64,000 bases of DNA from Pseudomonas sp. MF4836 (GTDB lineage Bacteria > Pseudomonadota > Gammaproteobacteria > Pseudomonadales > Pseudomonadaceae): contig NZ_MVOL01000009.1 in the NCBI RefSeq assembly GCF_002018875.1, positions 248,001 to 312,000 on the forward strand. Reading direction: 5' to 3'. The first letter of the stretch is position 1. Each line of letters opens with the position of its first letter. Below are positions 42,137 to 51,718 of this stretch, piece by piece. Under the pieces are notes generated by a model. That model ran no database searches, was not told where the DNA came from, and worked only from the letters and a program-made list of their open reading frames with translations. Made by a program: the position numbers and the translations under genes.

Positions 42137-43051
42137 TTATGGGCGGTCGTCCACTTCCTTCTCGGTATTGGCAGGAGGAATCAGATCCTCGCTGCTCAGG
42201 TTCAGCCAGATCAGCACCACGTTGGCGATGTAGATCGACGAGTAGGTACCCGCCAACACACCGACAAACAGTGCGATGGAGAAGCCCCACAGGTTATCGC
42301 CACCGAAGAACAGCAGCGCAGCAATCGCCAGCAAGGTGGAGATCGAGGTCGCCATGGTGCGCAACAGGGTCTGGGTGGTCGAGATGTTGATGTTCTCGAT
42401 CAGACTGGCCTTGCGCAGCACGCGGAAGTTCTCACGCACCCGGTCGAAAACCACGATGGTGTCGTTGAGCGAGTAACCGATGATCGCCAGTACCGCCGCC
42501 AACACCGTGAGGTCGAAGGTGATCTGGAAGAACGACAGGATACCCACGGTCACGATCACGTCGTGGACCAGCGAGACAATGGCACCAACCGCGAACTTCC
42601 ACTGAAAGCGGAACGCCAGGTAGATCAGGATGCCGCCCAGCGCCATCAGCATGCCGAGGCCGCCCTGGTCGCGCAGCTCTTCACCCACCTGCGGGCCAAC
42701 GAACTCGACGCGCTTGACCTGTGCCGGGTTGTCACCGCCAACCTTCTGCAAGGCGGCTGCGACCTGATGGCCCAGTTGCGGGTCTTCACCCGGCATCCGC
42801 ACCAGCAGGTCGGTGGTTGCACCGAAGCTCTGCACGATGGCGTCGTGATAACCCGATTCGCTCAGTTGCGCGCGAACCTTCATCACATCCGCCGGACGCT
42901 CGTAGGTCAGCTCGATGAGCGTACCGCCGGTGAAGTCCAGACCGTAGTTCAGGCCCTTATGGAACCAGCTGAACAACGCCAGAACGGTAAGGAGCAATGT
43001 GACGCCGAACGCAACGTTGCGCACGCCCATGAAGTTGATAGTACGTAACAT
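42137..43051 (-). CDS. secF: Protein translocase subunit SecF
   Basis: Inner-membrane partner of SecD that uses the proton gradient to pull proteins through SecYEG. The 304-residue protein has six membrane segments and the family motifs GLDFTGGTLIEL (about 35-46) and AIIGYSLNDTIVVFDRVREN. It is nine bases after secD. Confidence 0.97.
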   Translation of the reverse strand: MLRTINFMGVRNVAFGVTLLLTVLALFSWFHKGLNYGLDFTGGTLIELTYERPADVMKVRAQLSESGYHDAIVQSFGATTDLLVRMPGEDPQLGHQVAAALQKVGGDNPAQVKRVEFVGPQVGEELRDQGGLGMLMALGGILIYLAFRFQWKFAVGAIVSLVHDVIVTVGILSFFQITFDLTVLAAVLAIIGYSLNDTIVVFDRVRENFRVLRKASLIENINISTTQTLLRTMATSISTLLAIAALLFFGGDNLWGFSIALFVGVLAGTYSSIYIANVVLIWLNLSSEDLIPPANTEKEVDDRP

Positions 43052-43060
43052 GGCAGCCCC

Positions 43061-44932
43061 TTAAATCCACAACTTCTTGAAGTCACGACCGCCGAAGATC
43101 AGGTTGACCATCGCACGGGTCAGCCAGATGGCCGTGAACATCGAGGTAAAGATCCCGAGGGACATGGTCACCGCAAACCCTTTGACCGGGCCGGTGCCCA
43201 TGGCAAACAGGATGCCACCGACCAGCAATGTGGTCAGGTTGGAGTCGAGAATCGCAGTGAATGCCCGGCCGAAGCCTTCGTTAATAGCGCGCTGCACGGT
43301 CATGCCGGCGGCGATCTCTTCACGTATCCGCGAGAAGATCAGCACGTTGGCGTCCACCGCCATACCCATGGTCAACACGATACCGGCGATGCCTGGCAGG
43401 GTCAGTGTTGCCCCCAGCAGCGACATCAGGGCCAGCAGCAGTACCATGTTCAGCGCCAGCGCCACGGTGGCGATGACGCCGAAGAAGCGGTAGATGGCGA
43501 TGATGAACAGCGACACGAACAACATGCCCCACAGCGAGGCATCGATACCCTTGGTGATGTTGTCAGCACCCAGGCTCGGACCGATTGTGCGCTCTTCGGC
43601 AAAGTACATCGGCGCCGCCAGACCACCGGCACGCAGCAGCAGCGCCAGCTCGGAAGACTCGCCCTGGCCGTTCAGGCCGGTGATACGGAACTGACTGCCC
43701 AGCGGCGACTGGATGGTCGCCAGGCTGATGATCTTCTTCTCTTCCTTGAAGGTCTGGACCGGTACGTCTTTCTCGACGCCATCAACCACTTGCTTGGTGT
43801 AAGTGGTGGTCGGCTTCTGCTCGATGAAGATCACCGCCATGCTGCGGCCGACGTTGCTGCGAGTCGAACGACTCATCAGCTCGCCACCGTGACCGTCAAG
43901 CTTGATGTTCACCTGTGGACGACCGTGCTCATCGAAGCCCGCCTGGGCGTCGGTCACCTGGTCACCGGTGATGATCAGGCCACGCTCGATCAACGCTGGA
44001 GGACGATTGCCTTCACGGAATTCGAACGACTCGGAAGTCGCCTTGGAAGCACCCGGCTCTGCAGCCAGGCGGAACTCGAGGTTGGCGGTCTTGCCCAGGA
44101 TCCGCTTGGCTTCAGCGGTGTCCTGCACGCCCGGCAGCTCAACCACGATGCGGTTGGCGCCCTGACGCTGTACCAGCGGCTCGGCCACACCCAGCTCGTT
44201 GACGCGGTTACGGACCGTGGTCAAGTTCTGCTTGATGGAGTATTCACGGATTTCCGCCAGCTTGGCCGGGGTCATCGCCAGACGCAGTACCGCCTGACCA
44301 TTGAGGTCGGCCGGAACAATGTCGAAATCGTTGAAGTTCTTGCGGATCAGTGCACGGGCCTGTTCACGGGTCGCGTCGTCGCTGAAGCCCAGTTGAATGG
44401 CACCGTTGAGTTGCGGCAGGCTGCGATAGCGCAGGCGCTCTTTGCGCAACAGACTCTTGACGTCGCCTTCGTAGACTTTCAGGCGTGCATCGAGGGCTTT
44501 ATCCATGTCCACTTCCAGCAGGAAGTGCACACCACCGGACAAGTCCAGACCCAGCTTCATCGGGTGCGCGCCGAGGTTGCGCAACCATTGCGGGGTGGTT
44601 TGTGCCAGGTTCAGTGCAACGACGTAGTCGTCACCCAGGGCCTTGCGTACGACGTCCTTGGCTGGCAACTGATCTTCTTTATTGATCAGACGCAGCAAGC
44701 CGCCCTTGCCATTGGCCGCGATAGTGGCTGCCTTGACGTTGATCCCGGCGTCGGTGAGCGCTTTGCTCGCACGATCCAGATCAGCCTGAGTGACCTGCAA
44801 CGCGGTGCTCGCACCGCTGACCTGAATGGCCGGATCATCAGGGTATAGATTGGGAGCGGAATAAATAAAACCGATCGCCAGCACCGCCAGGATCAGTACG
44901 TATTTCCACAGAGGGTATTTGTTCAGCATCAC
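43061..44932 (-). CDS. secD: Protein translocase subunit SecD
   Basis: Large partner of SecF. At 623 residues it has an N-terminal membrane segment, a large periplasmic P1 head (about 35-445) and five C-terminal membrane segments with GIAGIVLTMGMAVDANVLIFSRIREE. The GLDLSGGVHFLLEVD motif follows the first segment. Two ATG codons are adjacent (44932 and 44929). yajC, secD and secF form one operon. Confidence 0.97.
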   Translation of the reverse strand: MMLNKYPLWKYVLILAVLAIGFIYSAPNLYPDDPAIQVSGASTALQVTQADLDRASKALTDAGINVKAATIAANGKGGLLRLINKEDQLPAKDVVRKALGDDYVVALNLAQTTPQWLRNLGAHPMKLGLDLSGGVHFLLEVDMDKALDARLKVYEGDVKSLLRKERLRYRSLPQLNGAIQLGFSDDATREQARALIRKNFNDFDIVPADLNGQAVLRLAMTPAKLAEIREYSIKQNLTTVRNRVNELGVAEPLVQRQGANRIVVELPGVQDTAEAKRILGKTANLEFRLAAEPGASKATSESFEFREGNRPPALIERGLIITGDQVTDAQAGFDEHGRPQVNIKLDGHGGELMSRSTRSNVGRSMAVIFIEQKPTTTYTKQVVDGVEKDVPVQTFKEEKKIISLATIQSPLGSQFRITGLNGQGESSELALLLRAGGLAAPMYFAEERTIGPSLGADNITKGIDASLWGMLFVSLFIIAIYRFFGVIATVALALNMVLLLALMSLLGATLTLPGIAGIVLTMGMAVDANVLIFSRIREEIAAGMTVQRAINEGFGRAFTAILDSNLTTLLVGGILFAMGTGPVKGFAVTMSLGIFTSMFTAIWLTRAMVNLIFGGRDFKKLWI

Positions 44933-44989
44933 GCCGCCCGCTTATAACGCGGGGCGCCTTGCGCGCCCCGTCGATTGGTAAAAGATGAA

Positions 44990-45325
44990 TCAGATCGCTT
45001 TCAGCGTGCCTTTTGGCAGCGTGGCGGCGATAGCGCCCTTCTGGAACTTCATTTCGATGGTGTCGGACACTTCCAGAACCACGAAGTCGTCGGTCACTTT
45101 GGTGATCTTGCCGGCGATGCCGCCGGTGGTCACAACTTCGTCACCTTTTTGCAGGCTGCCCAGCAGGTTCTTCTGCTCTTTGGCGCGCTTGGCCTGTGGA
45201 CGCCAGATCATCAGATAGAAGATGACCAGGAAGCCGACCAGGAAAATCCACTCAAAGCCGCCGCCCATAGGGCCTGCAGCAGGTGCAGCAGCGTCAGCCA
45301 TGGCGTTAGAGATAAAAAAGCTCAT
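44990..45325 (-). CDS. yajC: Sec translocase accessory subunit YajC
   Basis: Small single-span subunit of the SecDF-YajC complex. The 111 residues have a membrane segment (WIFLVGFLVIFYLMIWRPQ, about 30-48), then KRAKEQKNLLGSLQKGDEVVTTGGI, the family signature. It lies between tgt and secD. Confidence 0.97.
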   Translation of the reverse strand: MSFFISNAMADAAAPAAGPMGGGFEWIFLVGFLVIFYLMIWRPQAKRAKEQKNLLGSLQKGDEVVTTGGIAGKITKVTDDFVVLEVSDTIEMKFQKGAIAATLPKGTLKAI

Positions 45326-45368
45326 TTAGCACTCCAGTTGCAAATATTGAATCTTGGGGTCAGAAAAC

Positions 45369-46484
45369 TCAGTCCAAAGGCGGAACAGGGAGCCCGCGTT
45401 TGGCGTAGAAGGCATCGACAAAGGCGGCCAATGTACCCTGTTGAATAGCCTCGCGCAAACCAGCCATAAGTACCTGGTAATGCCGCAAATTGTGGATGGT
45501 ATTCAACATGCTACCCAGCATTTCGCCGCACTTGTCCAGATGATGCAGATAAGCGCGGGAGAAGTTCTGGCAGGTGTAGCAATCGCAGGTCGGATCGAGC
45601 GGCGAATCATCATGGCGATGGAACGCGTTACGGATCTTCAGCACGCCAGTATCAATAAACAGATGCCCATTGCGGGCATTGCGGGTTGGCATCACGCAAT
45701 CGAACATGTCCACACCGCGGCGCACACCCTCTACGAGATCCTCCGGTTTGCCAACGCCCATAAGGTAACGAGGTTTGTCTGCTGGCATCTGGCCCGGCAG
45801 GTAGTCCAGCACCTTGATCATCTCGTGCTTGGGCTCGCCCACCGACAGGCCGCCAATGGCCAGGCCGTCGAAGCCGATCTTGTCCAGCCCCTCCAGGGAA
45901 CGCATGCGCAGGTCCTGGTGCATACCGCCCTGGACGATGCCGAACAGCGCGGCAGTGTTGTCGCCGTGGGCATTCTTGGAGCGCTGGGCCCAGCGCAACG
46001 ACAGCTCCATGGAGATCCGCGCGACGTCTTCGTCAGCCGGGTACGGGGTGCATTCGTCGAAAATCATCACGATGTCAGAACCCAGGTCGCGCTGCACTTG
46101 CATCGACTCTTCCGGACCCATGAACACCTTGGCGCCGTCCACCGGCGAGGCGAAGGTCACGCCCTCTTCCTTGATCTTGCGCATGGCGCCCAGGCTGAAC
46201 ACCTGGAAACCGCCGGAGTCGGTGAGAATCGGGCCTTTCCACTGCATGAAGTCATGCAGGTCGCCGTGCTTTTTGATCACTTCGGTGCCGGGACGCAGCC
46301 ACAGGTGGAAGGTGTTGCCCAGAATGATCTCGGCACCGGTGGCGACGATATCCCGTGGCAGCATGCCCTTGACCGTGCCGTAGGTACCCACCGGCATGAA
46401 CGCCGGGGTTTCCACTGTACCGCGGGGGAAGGTCAGGCGACCTCGACGAGCCTTGCCATCGGTGGCCAGCAGCTCGAAAGACAT
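45369..46484 (-). CDS. tgt: Queuine tRNA-ribosyltransferase
   Basis: Exchanges guanine 34 of certain tRNAs for preQ1 in queuosine synthesis. The start at 46484 (MSFELLATDGKARRG) gives 371 residues; an ATG at 46502 would add six. It has LTDSGGFQVFSL (active Asp), GGLSVGEPKHEM and the zinc site CDCYTCQNFSRAYLHHL. It follows queA, the enzyme of the next pathway step. Confidence 0.97.
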   Translation of the reverse strand: MSFELLATDGKARRGRLTFPRGTVETPAFMPVGTYGTVKGMLPRDIVATGAEIILGNTFHLWLRPGTEVIKKHGDLHDFMQWKGPILTDSGGFQVFSLGAMRKIKEEGVTFASPVDGAKVFMGPEESMQVQRDLGSDIVMIFDECTPYPADEDVARISMELSLRWAQRSKNAHGDNTAALFGIVQGGMHQDLRMRSLEGLDKIGFDGLAIGGLSVGEPKHEMIKVLDYLPGQMPADKPRYLMGVGKPEDLVEGVRRGVDMFDCVMPTRNARNGHLFIDTGVLKIRNAFHRHDDSPLDPTCDCYTCQNFSRAYLHHLDKCGEMLGSMLNTIHNLRHYQVLMAGLREAIQQGTLAAFVDAFYAKRGLPVPPLD

Positions 46485-46498
46485 ACGACTTGTGCGAC

Positions 46499-47563
46499 TC
46501 ATTCTGTTTCCTCTGGGGCCGAATCCTTGGGAGCGGTAGGCGCAGGGTTACGGGTGATGAACATCGCATCACCGTAGCTGAAAAAGCGGTACCCATGCTC
46601 GACGGCGGCCTTGTAGGCGGCCATGGCCTCGGGATAACCGGCGAACGCCGAAACCAGCATCAACAGCGTGGACTCGGGCAAATGAAAGTTGGTGACCAGG
46701 GCGTCGACCACATGAAACGGCCGGCCCGGGTAGATAAAGATGTCGGTGTCGCCACTGAACGGCTTGAGCACACCATCGCGCGCGGCACTTTCCAGGGAAC
46801 GCACGCTGGTCGTGCCCACCGCCACCACCCGACCACCACGCGCACGGCAGGCCGCGACCGCATCCACCACGTCATGGCCGACTTCCAGCCATTCGTTATG
46901 CATATGGTGGTCTTCGATACGCTCCACGCGTACCGGTTGGAACGTCCCGGCACCGACGTGCAGGGTCACGAACGCAGTCTCGACGCCCTTGGCCGCAATC
47001 GCTTCCAGCAACGGCTGGTCGAAATGCAGCCCGGCAGTCGGCGCCGCCACCGCGCCCAGGCGCTCGGCGTACACCGTCTGATAGCGCTCGCGGTCCGCGC
47101 CTTCATCCGGACGGTCTATATAAGGAGGCAACGGCATATGGCCGACGCGATCGAGCAAGGGCAGCACTTCTTCGGCAAACCCCAGCTCGAACAGCGTGTC
47201 ATGCCGAGCCAGCATTTGCGCCTGACCGCCGCCCTCGATGAGGATCGTCGAACCCGGCTTGGGCGACTTGCTGGAACGCACATGGGCCAGCACGCGATGA
47301 CTGTCGAGCACCCGCTCCACCAGAATTTCCAGCTTGCCGCCGGAAGCTTTCTGGCCAAACAGCCGTGCCGGAATCACCCGGGTATTGTTGAACACCATCA
47401 AGTCGCCCGGGCGCAAATGCTCAAGCAAATCAGTGAATTGACGGTGGGCCAGGGCACCCGTAGGCCCATCAAGGGTCAACAGGCGACTACCGCGACGCTC
47501 GGCCAGGGGATGGCGGGCGATCAGCGAATCGGGAAGCTCGAAGGTAAAGTCAGCAACGCGCAT
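46499..47563 (-). CDS. queA: S-adenosylmethionine:tRNA ribosyltransferase-isomerase
   Basis: Adds the cyclopentenediol from SAM to preQ1 on tRNA. The 354 residues start MRVADFTFELPDSLIARHP and contain DLMVFNNTRVIPARLFG, GAVAAPTAGLHFDQPL and the C-terminal RFFSYGDAMFI block. It begins the queA-tgt-yajC-secDF run. Confidence 0.97.
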   Translation of the reverse strand: MRVADFTFELPDSLIARHPLAERRGSRLLTLDGPTGALAHRQFTDLLEHLRPGDLMVFNNTRVIPARLFGQKASGGKLEILVERVLDSHRVLAHVRSSKSPKPGSTILIEGGGQAQMLARHDTLFELGFAEEVLPLLDRVGHMPLPPYIDRPDEGADRERYQTVYAERLGAVAAPTAGLHFDQPLLEAIAAKGVETAFVTLHVGAGTFQPVRVERIEDHHMHNEWLEVGHDVVDAVAACRARGGRVVAVGTTSVRSLESAARDGVLKPFSGDTDIFIYPGRPFHVVDALVTNFHLPESTLLMLVSAFAGYPEAMAAYKAAVEHGYRFFSYGDAMFITRNPAPTAPKDSAPEETE

Positions 47564-47629
47564 GATGGGGTTCGTCTAGCAGGGCCGGAAAGTTTAGCGG
47601 AAATAGCCAAAATTGACCATGAAAGCTGA

Positions 47630-47658
47630 TTGACCAACGGTAATCACCTCTCTATACT
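47630..47658 (+). promoter_or_regulatory. Promoter of tRNA-Leu
   Basis: TTGACC (47630-47635) and TATACT (47653-47658) are 17 bases apart; the tRNA starts 13 bases past the -10 box. A GC-rich stretch follows the -10 box, as in stringently controlled stable RNA promoters. Confidence 0.8.
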
Positions 47659-47671
47659 TCGCCGCCATTGA

Positions 47672-47756
47672 GCCCTGATGGCGGAATTGGTAGACGCGGC
47701 GGATTCAAAATCCGTTTTCGAAAGGAGTGGGAGTTCGAGTCTCCCTCGGGGCACCA
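47672..47756 (+). tRNA. tRNA-Leu (anticodon CAA)
   Basis: The acceptor stem GCCCTGA pairs with TCGGGGC, followed by ACCA. The anticodon stem GCGGA/TCCGT encloses loop TTCAAAA, giving CAA (reads UUG). A long variable arm and the T-arm GTTCGAGTC are present. The encoded CCA end is complete. It marks the left border of the island that follows; tRNA 3' ends are frequent integration targets. Confidence 0.96.
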
Positions 47757-47801
47757 AGATTTTCCTTTAAAATCAAGCACTTACCAGCTTACGGTTTTAA
47801 A

Positions 47802-47837
47802 GTTTTGGAAGTAGTTTTTGGAAGTGTTTTTGGAACT
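47802..47837. repeat. Three 12-bp tandem repeats
   Basis: Units of the form GTTTTTGGAAGT start at 47802, 47814 and 47826 with small changes. They lie 46 bases past the tRNA end, a typical place for integrase arm sites. Confidence 0.6.
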
Positions 47838-47846
47838 TCCAAATCA

Positions 47847-47875
47847 GAAAACCCGGCCCACGCGCCGGGTTTTTT
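47847..47875 (+). terminator. Terminator downstream of tRNA-Leu
   Basis: ACCCGGC (47851-47857) and GCCGGGT (47864-47870) pair around CCACGC, followed by TTTTT. Confidence 0.85.
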
Positions 47876-48088
47876 ATTGCTCAAAAATCGCTCAAAACCA
47901 CAGCCTGCAAGGGTTCCTCTGGTCCATGCCCCCTCCCCTCAAAATGATCAGGCTGAAAACGCCTTTTCTGCTTTTCCAGAGCTTCCACTCCTAGCAACCC
48001 CTGAAGGCACATCTTCCCGCGCAGCGGAATGCCAAATAGCCATGCGCCCCCGCCCTAAAGCAAAAAAAAACCGCCGAAGCGATTTCAA

Positions 48089-48394
48089 TCAATGGATTGT
48101 AGGTTTTGCAGGATCAAGGGCTTTAATGAAATATCCCAGCTCGTTCACATGCTTCTTATCTTTACCGATTATTTGATAGACAATCAAAGCCACATCATCT
48201 GATTCTTCAATTGAAATCAATTGAAAACCAATAACTTTAGAACCATCGGCCTTAAACTCTGAAACCTGCTGATCAAAAATACGCAACCCTCCATCCAAAG
48301 CCTTATTACCAAACTTAAAAACACCAAACAAGTCAGCGATTACTTCTTTAAATCCAGCTACTAACATTTTTTCAATTGCTTTATTCTTACTCAT
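48089..48394 (-). CDS. Hypothetical island protein
   Basis: A 101-residue, AT-rich gene with AGAAAG before its ATG. The product is an alpha/beta protein with alternating strands (KVIGFQLISIEESDDVALIVYQII) and no signal peptide. I do not recognise the family. Codon use differs from the core genes, which fits an acquired origin. Confidence 0.6.
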   Translation of the reverse strand: MSKNKAIEKMLVAGFKEVIADLFGVFKFGNKALDGGLRIFDQQVSEFKADGSKVIGFQLISIEESDDVALIVYQIIGKDKKHVNELGYFIKALDPAKPTIH

Positions 48395-48574
48395 TACTTT
48401 CTCATGGTCATAAATTAATTATACCATTTCCGAAAAAGCCAACTCCGTTCAACCTATTAAATTAAGCAAGAAAATATCTAATAGACTAAAGTAAAAACCA
48501 CACACGGAATGGCTTTGCTCCCTCAAGACCGGGTAATCTGCCCTCCTACGCTATGAAAGGATTTGAGTCAGCTC

Positions 48575-49282
48575 ATGCAGCCACCTAAGAAATACCTGAT
48601 AGTGAAAGCAGGGCAAGAAGGAGCTAGCGATCTCTTCCCTATGAAGGAGTGGTGCAGGCAGAACCCGAATGAAGCCCCCTCATTGAACCCTAACGAAGCT
48701 AATTCACAGCAGCTTCGCAAAGGGTTTGCCCGCATGGGTTGGGTCATAGATGAAACCGAGACGCAGGTTTTGATCCTCCACCCAGGAACGCCACAAACCG
48801 CTCTTAAGGCCATCGAAGACGAAGAGCTAGAGCAGGAAGGTAGAGAAACGCCTGATGATGCTCGGGGCAGCGTCTTTGAGCTTGAATGGCAGTTGCGAGA
48901 TTTCATCGCTCATAACATCGAATCACTGTCTGTTGATGGCAAAAGCTTGCGCCTATACGTCGATGACCAAGGCCGAGATGGCATTGAGTACCCGACAGGT
49001 GTAGGACCGATAGATATTTTGGCGGTTGATAGTGATGGAGCTTTTGTCGTCTTTGAGCTGAAACGTGGACGTGTCGCAGACAAAGCCATAGGCCAAATCA
49101 GCCGGTACATGGGCTGGTTGATTACGAACAGGGAAGAAGGAGCGAAGGTGAAGGGAGTCATTGTTGCAAAAAACATAAGCCAGAATCTTCGCCATGCGGT
49201 GGTGGCAGTGCCTAACGTCTCACTTTTTGAGTATCACATCAGCTTCACCCTAAACGAGATCAAAGCAGGCAATGCGAGGTGA
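48575..49282 (+). CDS. NucS-like (DUF91) PD-(D/E)XK endonuclease
   Basis: A nuclease-fold protein of about 235 residues; an in-frame TTG at 48563 could add four. The C-terminal half (about 105-210) has the DUF91/NucS pattern: a helical start (FELEWQLRDFIAHNIESL), then GVGPIDILAVD (catalytic Asp), FVVFELKRGR (E-x-K) and QISRYMGWL. The N-terminal 90 residues are not recognised. Such proteins occur in islands as orphan restriction or mismatch nucleases. The substrate is unknown. Confidence 0.75.
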   Translation: MQPPKKYLIVKAGQEGASDLFPMKEWCRQNPNEAPSLNPNEANSQQLRKGFARMGWVIDETETQVLILHPGTPQTALKAIEDEELEQEGRETPDDARGSVFELEWQLRDFIAHNIESLSVDGKSLRLYVDDQGRDGIEYPTGVGPIDILAVDSDGAFVVFELKRGRVADKAIGQISRYMGWLITNREEGAKVKGVIVAKNISQNLRHAVVAVPNVSLFEYHISFTLNEIKAGNAR

Positions 49283-49321
49283 AGCACATGCCGCCATTGC
49301 GGCGGCATGATAGCTGGCGTG

Positions 49322-49690
49322 TTACTTGCTCAACCAAGATTCCACTGTTTCAGCACCGAACTCGCTTTTCCACTCTTTTAACTGCTTGTGGTTGCCACCT
49401 TTGGTTTCGATGGTTTCACCAGTGTGCGGGTTCTTGTAGACCTTAACCAGGCGCTCGCGGCGGGTAGCCTTGATTGGGGCAGGAGCTGAACCTTTACGGC
49501 TAGAAGCAGCAGGGTCAAGAATCAAAATCACTTCACGCAAGCTTTTGCCGTATTCGCCCAGCAGATTGCGCAGCTTTTGTTCAAATTCTATTTCTTGAGC
49601 CAGACCTTCATCACCCTTCAGTACTTCCAAGGCTGCCAACTGTTCTGCAAGGTGCTTTTCAAGCTGACGGAATTCTGCAAGCTTCGACAT
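49322..49690 (-). CDS. MvaT/MvaU-family H-NS-like silencer
   Basis: A 122-residue nucleoid protein of the Pseudomonas MvaT family. Residues 1-60 form the oligomerising coiled coil (SKLAEFRQLEKHLAEQLAAL); the C-terminal DNA-binding part has VKVYKNPHTGETIETKGGNHKQLKEWK, the MvaT signature that contacts the minor groove of AT-rich DNA. Core MvaT and MvaU are encoded elsewhere in pseudomonads, so this is an extra copy carried by the island, likely to silence its genes, as known for Pmr on plasmid pCAR1. Confidence 0.9.
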   Translation of the reverse strand: MSKLAEFRQLEKHLAEQLAALEVLKGDEGLAQEIEFEQKLRNLLGEYGKSLREVILILDPAASSRKGSAPAPIKATRRERLVKVYKNPHTGETIETKGGNHKQLKEWKSEFGAETVESWLSK

Positions 49691-49755
49691 TTTTCATACC
49701 TTATAAATTGGTTGCGATTTGATGATACATGAAATCATTTAAATCGGAAAATTGG

Positions 49756-50277
49756 TCAATCCATCTTCACAAGAATAGGTTTGGATTTTGCTACAAGTTC
49801 AAATTTTTTTGACTTTTCATTCCAAAGCACAACCCCGTCATTTTGCATCATGTCAGGGCTACCAGCTTTGTAGTAACGCAGATCGCTCATAAAAATTGCA
49901 TTGCTACTGGCTTTGTGTGAGAGACCACCGTTTGCTGGTGCAAGGCTGTCATCTTCGCTTGGGAACTGCATAGGAGCTTTGTAAAGCTTCCCATCGTTCA
50001 CATCAACGAAGACCGTGGCTTGGCATCCCGTGCCGCAACCATAAGTAGCGACCACAAAGTGCCCCGCAAAATCGGCTTTCTTGCCAACGGTGCCTTCGAT
50101 AGATTCTTTTATGCGCCACTGCCCTGCTAGGGCTTTGTTACTCGACCAATCGACTTTAGCTAGTGGCTTGGAAGAGACAGATGACGCCGGGTATTTTTCA
50201 AAGGTGAATCGGTCATCTGCGTGGCTTGCAGAAGCTACGCACATGGCAAGAACGACAGCAGTCAAAATCCTTTTCAT
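49756..50277 (-). CDS. Hypothetical periplasmic protein
   Basis: A 173-residue protein starting at 50277 (MKRILTAVVLAMCVASASHA, a clear signal peptide ending about residue 20). The mature part is a beta-rich domain with FAGHFVVATYGCGTGCQATVFVDVNDGKLY, where two Cys could form a disulfide. I recall uncharacterised secreted proteins with this GCGTGC stretch but no known function. It lies in the island between the MvaT-like gene and the ArdC-like gene. Confidence 0.7.
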   Translation of the reverse strand: MKRILTAVVLAMCVASASHADDRFTFEKYPASSVSSKPLAKVDWSSNKALAGQWRIKESIEGTVGKKADFAGHFVVATYGCGTGCQATVFVDVNDGKLYKAPMQFPSEDDSLAPANGGLSHKASSNAIFMSDLRYYKAGSPDMMQNDGVVLWNEKSKKFELVAKSKPILVKMD

Positions 50278-50515
50278 TTGAATCACTCGATGTTGGTTAG
50301 AGGCAAAACCATAGCTCCAGTCTGTTGGATCAATCAAGATCGTTCCAAGAAATATTTTAGAACCTTACGAAACCCGGCAGATATAGCTTAAAAATTGCTT
50401 TTCCCTGCAATGCCCAACAGTTCGTCTAGACACAGTGCCCCTGCCTTTATTTCGCGTAGCGAATGCCTTCTAAAAATGAAATGGTAAAATCAGTCATATA
50501 ACAACCAGAAACAAA

Positions 50516-51718
50516 ATGGCAGTAGCTAAACGAAAATCATACAAAGAAAAAAAGGAGTACATCGACAACAGTAAAGAGAAGCTGGAAGGATTCCTTGCGG
50601 ATAAGGTCGATAGCATCCACGCAATGCTCCAGGCAGAAAATCCAGACGTGCCGGTTTGGAATTCGCCGTGCTTCAAAATCCGATACCTGAACCCGATATC
50701 AGGAACAGTCTACAACCTCGAAAACTCGATGCTGCTTTCGATGCTTGGCAAAGAGAAAGGCTTTGAACTGCCCTACTACATGACGGCGAAGCAAGGGTTT
50801 GACGCTGGCCTGTCCAACAAAGGCGAAAAGGCTGATTTCGTTGTTCACCACTTTGGCATGCAGATAGGGTTCGTCAAGGACGGCGAAAAGCCAGGTGCTG
50901 GAGGTAACGATGACCAGGACAATGCGGAAGGCAAAGCCATCTATAGACGTGCTTCAAAGCTATCCCCTGTCTTCAACCTGCAGCAGTTCACAGGGGAGCT
51001 ACCAGACAAGATAAAAGCGCAGATGGCGCAACGCGCCAAGATCCCAACCCCATCAGAAGTACAGACCGTGCTTCAGTCAGTCATGGATACGATGCCCATA
51101 CCGCTCAAAAGGCACGCAGGGGCGGAACACAGCAATTACTTCTCCCCCGGTGAAGACACCATCTATATGTCACCTTCTAGCCACTTCAAGAGCGACCTGC
51201 ATGAGCTATCCACCCTATTGCATGAAGTCAGCCACTCCTACGGAGTACCCAGCCGCAAGAACCGTGAAAGCCTCGCAAAATATGTCCAAAGCGATGAACA
51301 CCGAGCTTATGAAGAGCTAGTAGCAAACCTATCAGCTCAAGCTGTCATCAAGCATCTGAACTTCAACCTCACGGATGGCATGCGTGACCAGCTTGACGAG
51401 GCGTTTTTTGCCAACCACCAGACCTACGATGTGGGTTGGGCTCTCAAGGGCTTGAGGGACAAACCTGACCAGGTATTCAAAGCTGCCGCAGACGCAGACC
51501 GCACCGCCAACGAGATCATCTACAAGCTTGAGAATGACCTTAAAGCAAAGTACGAACTCGACCCCACCCTACCCGTCTCTGACTTCATCAAACAGCGCCT
51601 ATCTCGCTCTGAAGTGGATTCCACGCCACAGGTGAAGGCGCCGACCATCAGCAGCCACGACATCCAGGTAGAGACAGCCACACCCATACAACAAAAGAAG
51701 AGGACATTGAAAATATGA
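50516..51718 (+). CDS. ArdC-like antirestriction protein / zincin
   Basis: A 400-residue protein with an N-terminal ArdC-type single-strand DNA-binding domain (about 20-165; VPVWNSPCFKIRYLNPISGTVYNLENSMLL and the later KASKLSPVFNLQQF-like strand). A C-terminal metalloprotease-like domain has HEVSHSYG, the zincin helix, about residue 238, and a downstream Glu in RAYEELVANLSA. ArdC proteins shield incoming DNA from restriction during conjugation. The last 60 residues are hydrophilic and unlike the family. Its end overlaps the next small gene by ATGA. Confidence 0.78.
   Translation: MAVAKRKSYKEKKEYIDNSKEKLEGFLADKVDSIHAMLQAENPDVPVWNSPCFKIRYLNPISGTVYNLENSMLLSMLGKEKGFELPYYMTAKQGFDAGLSNKGEKADFVVHHFGMQIGFVKDGEKPGAGGNDDQDNAEGKAIYRRASKLSPVFNLQQFTGELPDKIKAQMAQRAKIPTPSEVQTVLQSVMDTMPIPLKRHAGAEHSNYFSPGEDTIYMSPSSHFKSDLHELSTLLHEVSHSYGVPSRKNRESLAKYVQSDEHRAYEELVANLSAQAVIKHLNFNLTDGMRDQLDEAFFANHQTYDVGWALKGLRDKPDQVFKAAADADRTANEIIYKLENDLKAKYELDPTLPVSDFIKQRLSRSEVDSTPQVKAPTISSHDIQVETATPIQQKKRTLKI

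Larger units (their letters stand above)
47757..48088. other. Island border region downstream of tRNA-Leu
   Basis: About 332 bases without a convincing gene. It holds three 12-bp tandem repeats (47802-47837) and a terminator at 47847-47875 (both listed); the rest is featureless. An open frame crossing the tRNA is not considered real. Confidence 0.5.

Noticed and set aside
47727..48176. 149-codon open frame starting inside tRNA-Leu
   Set aside because: Begins within the tRNA, crosses a terminator and overlaps a better supported gene on the other strand.
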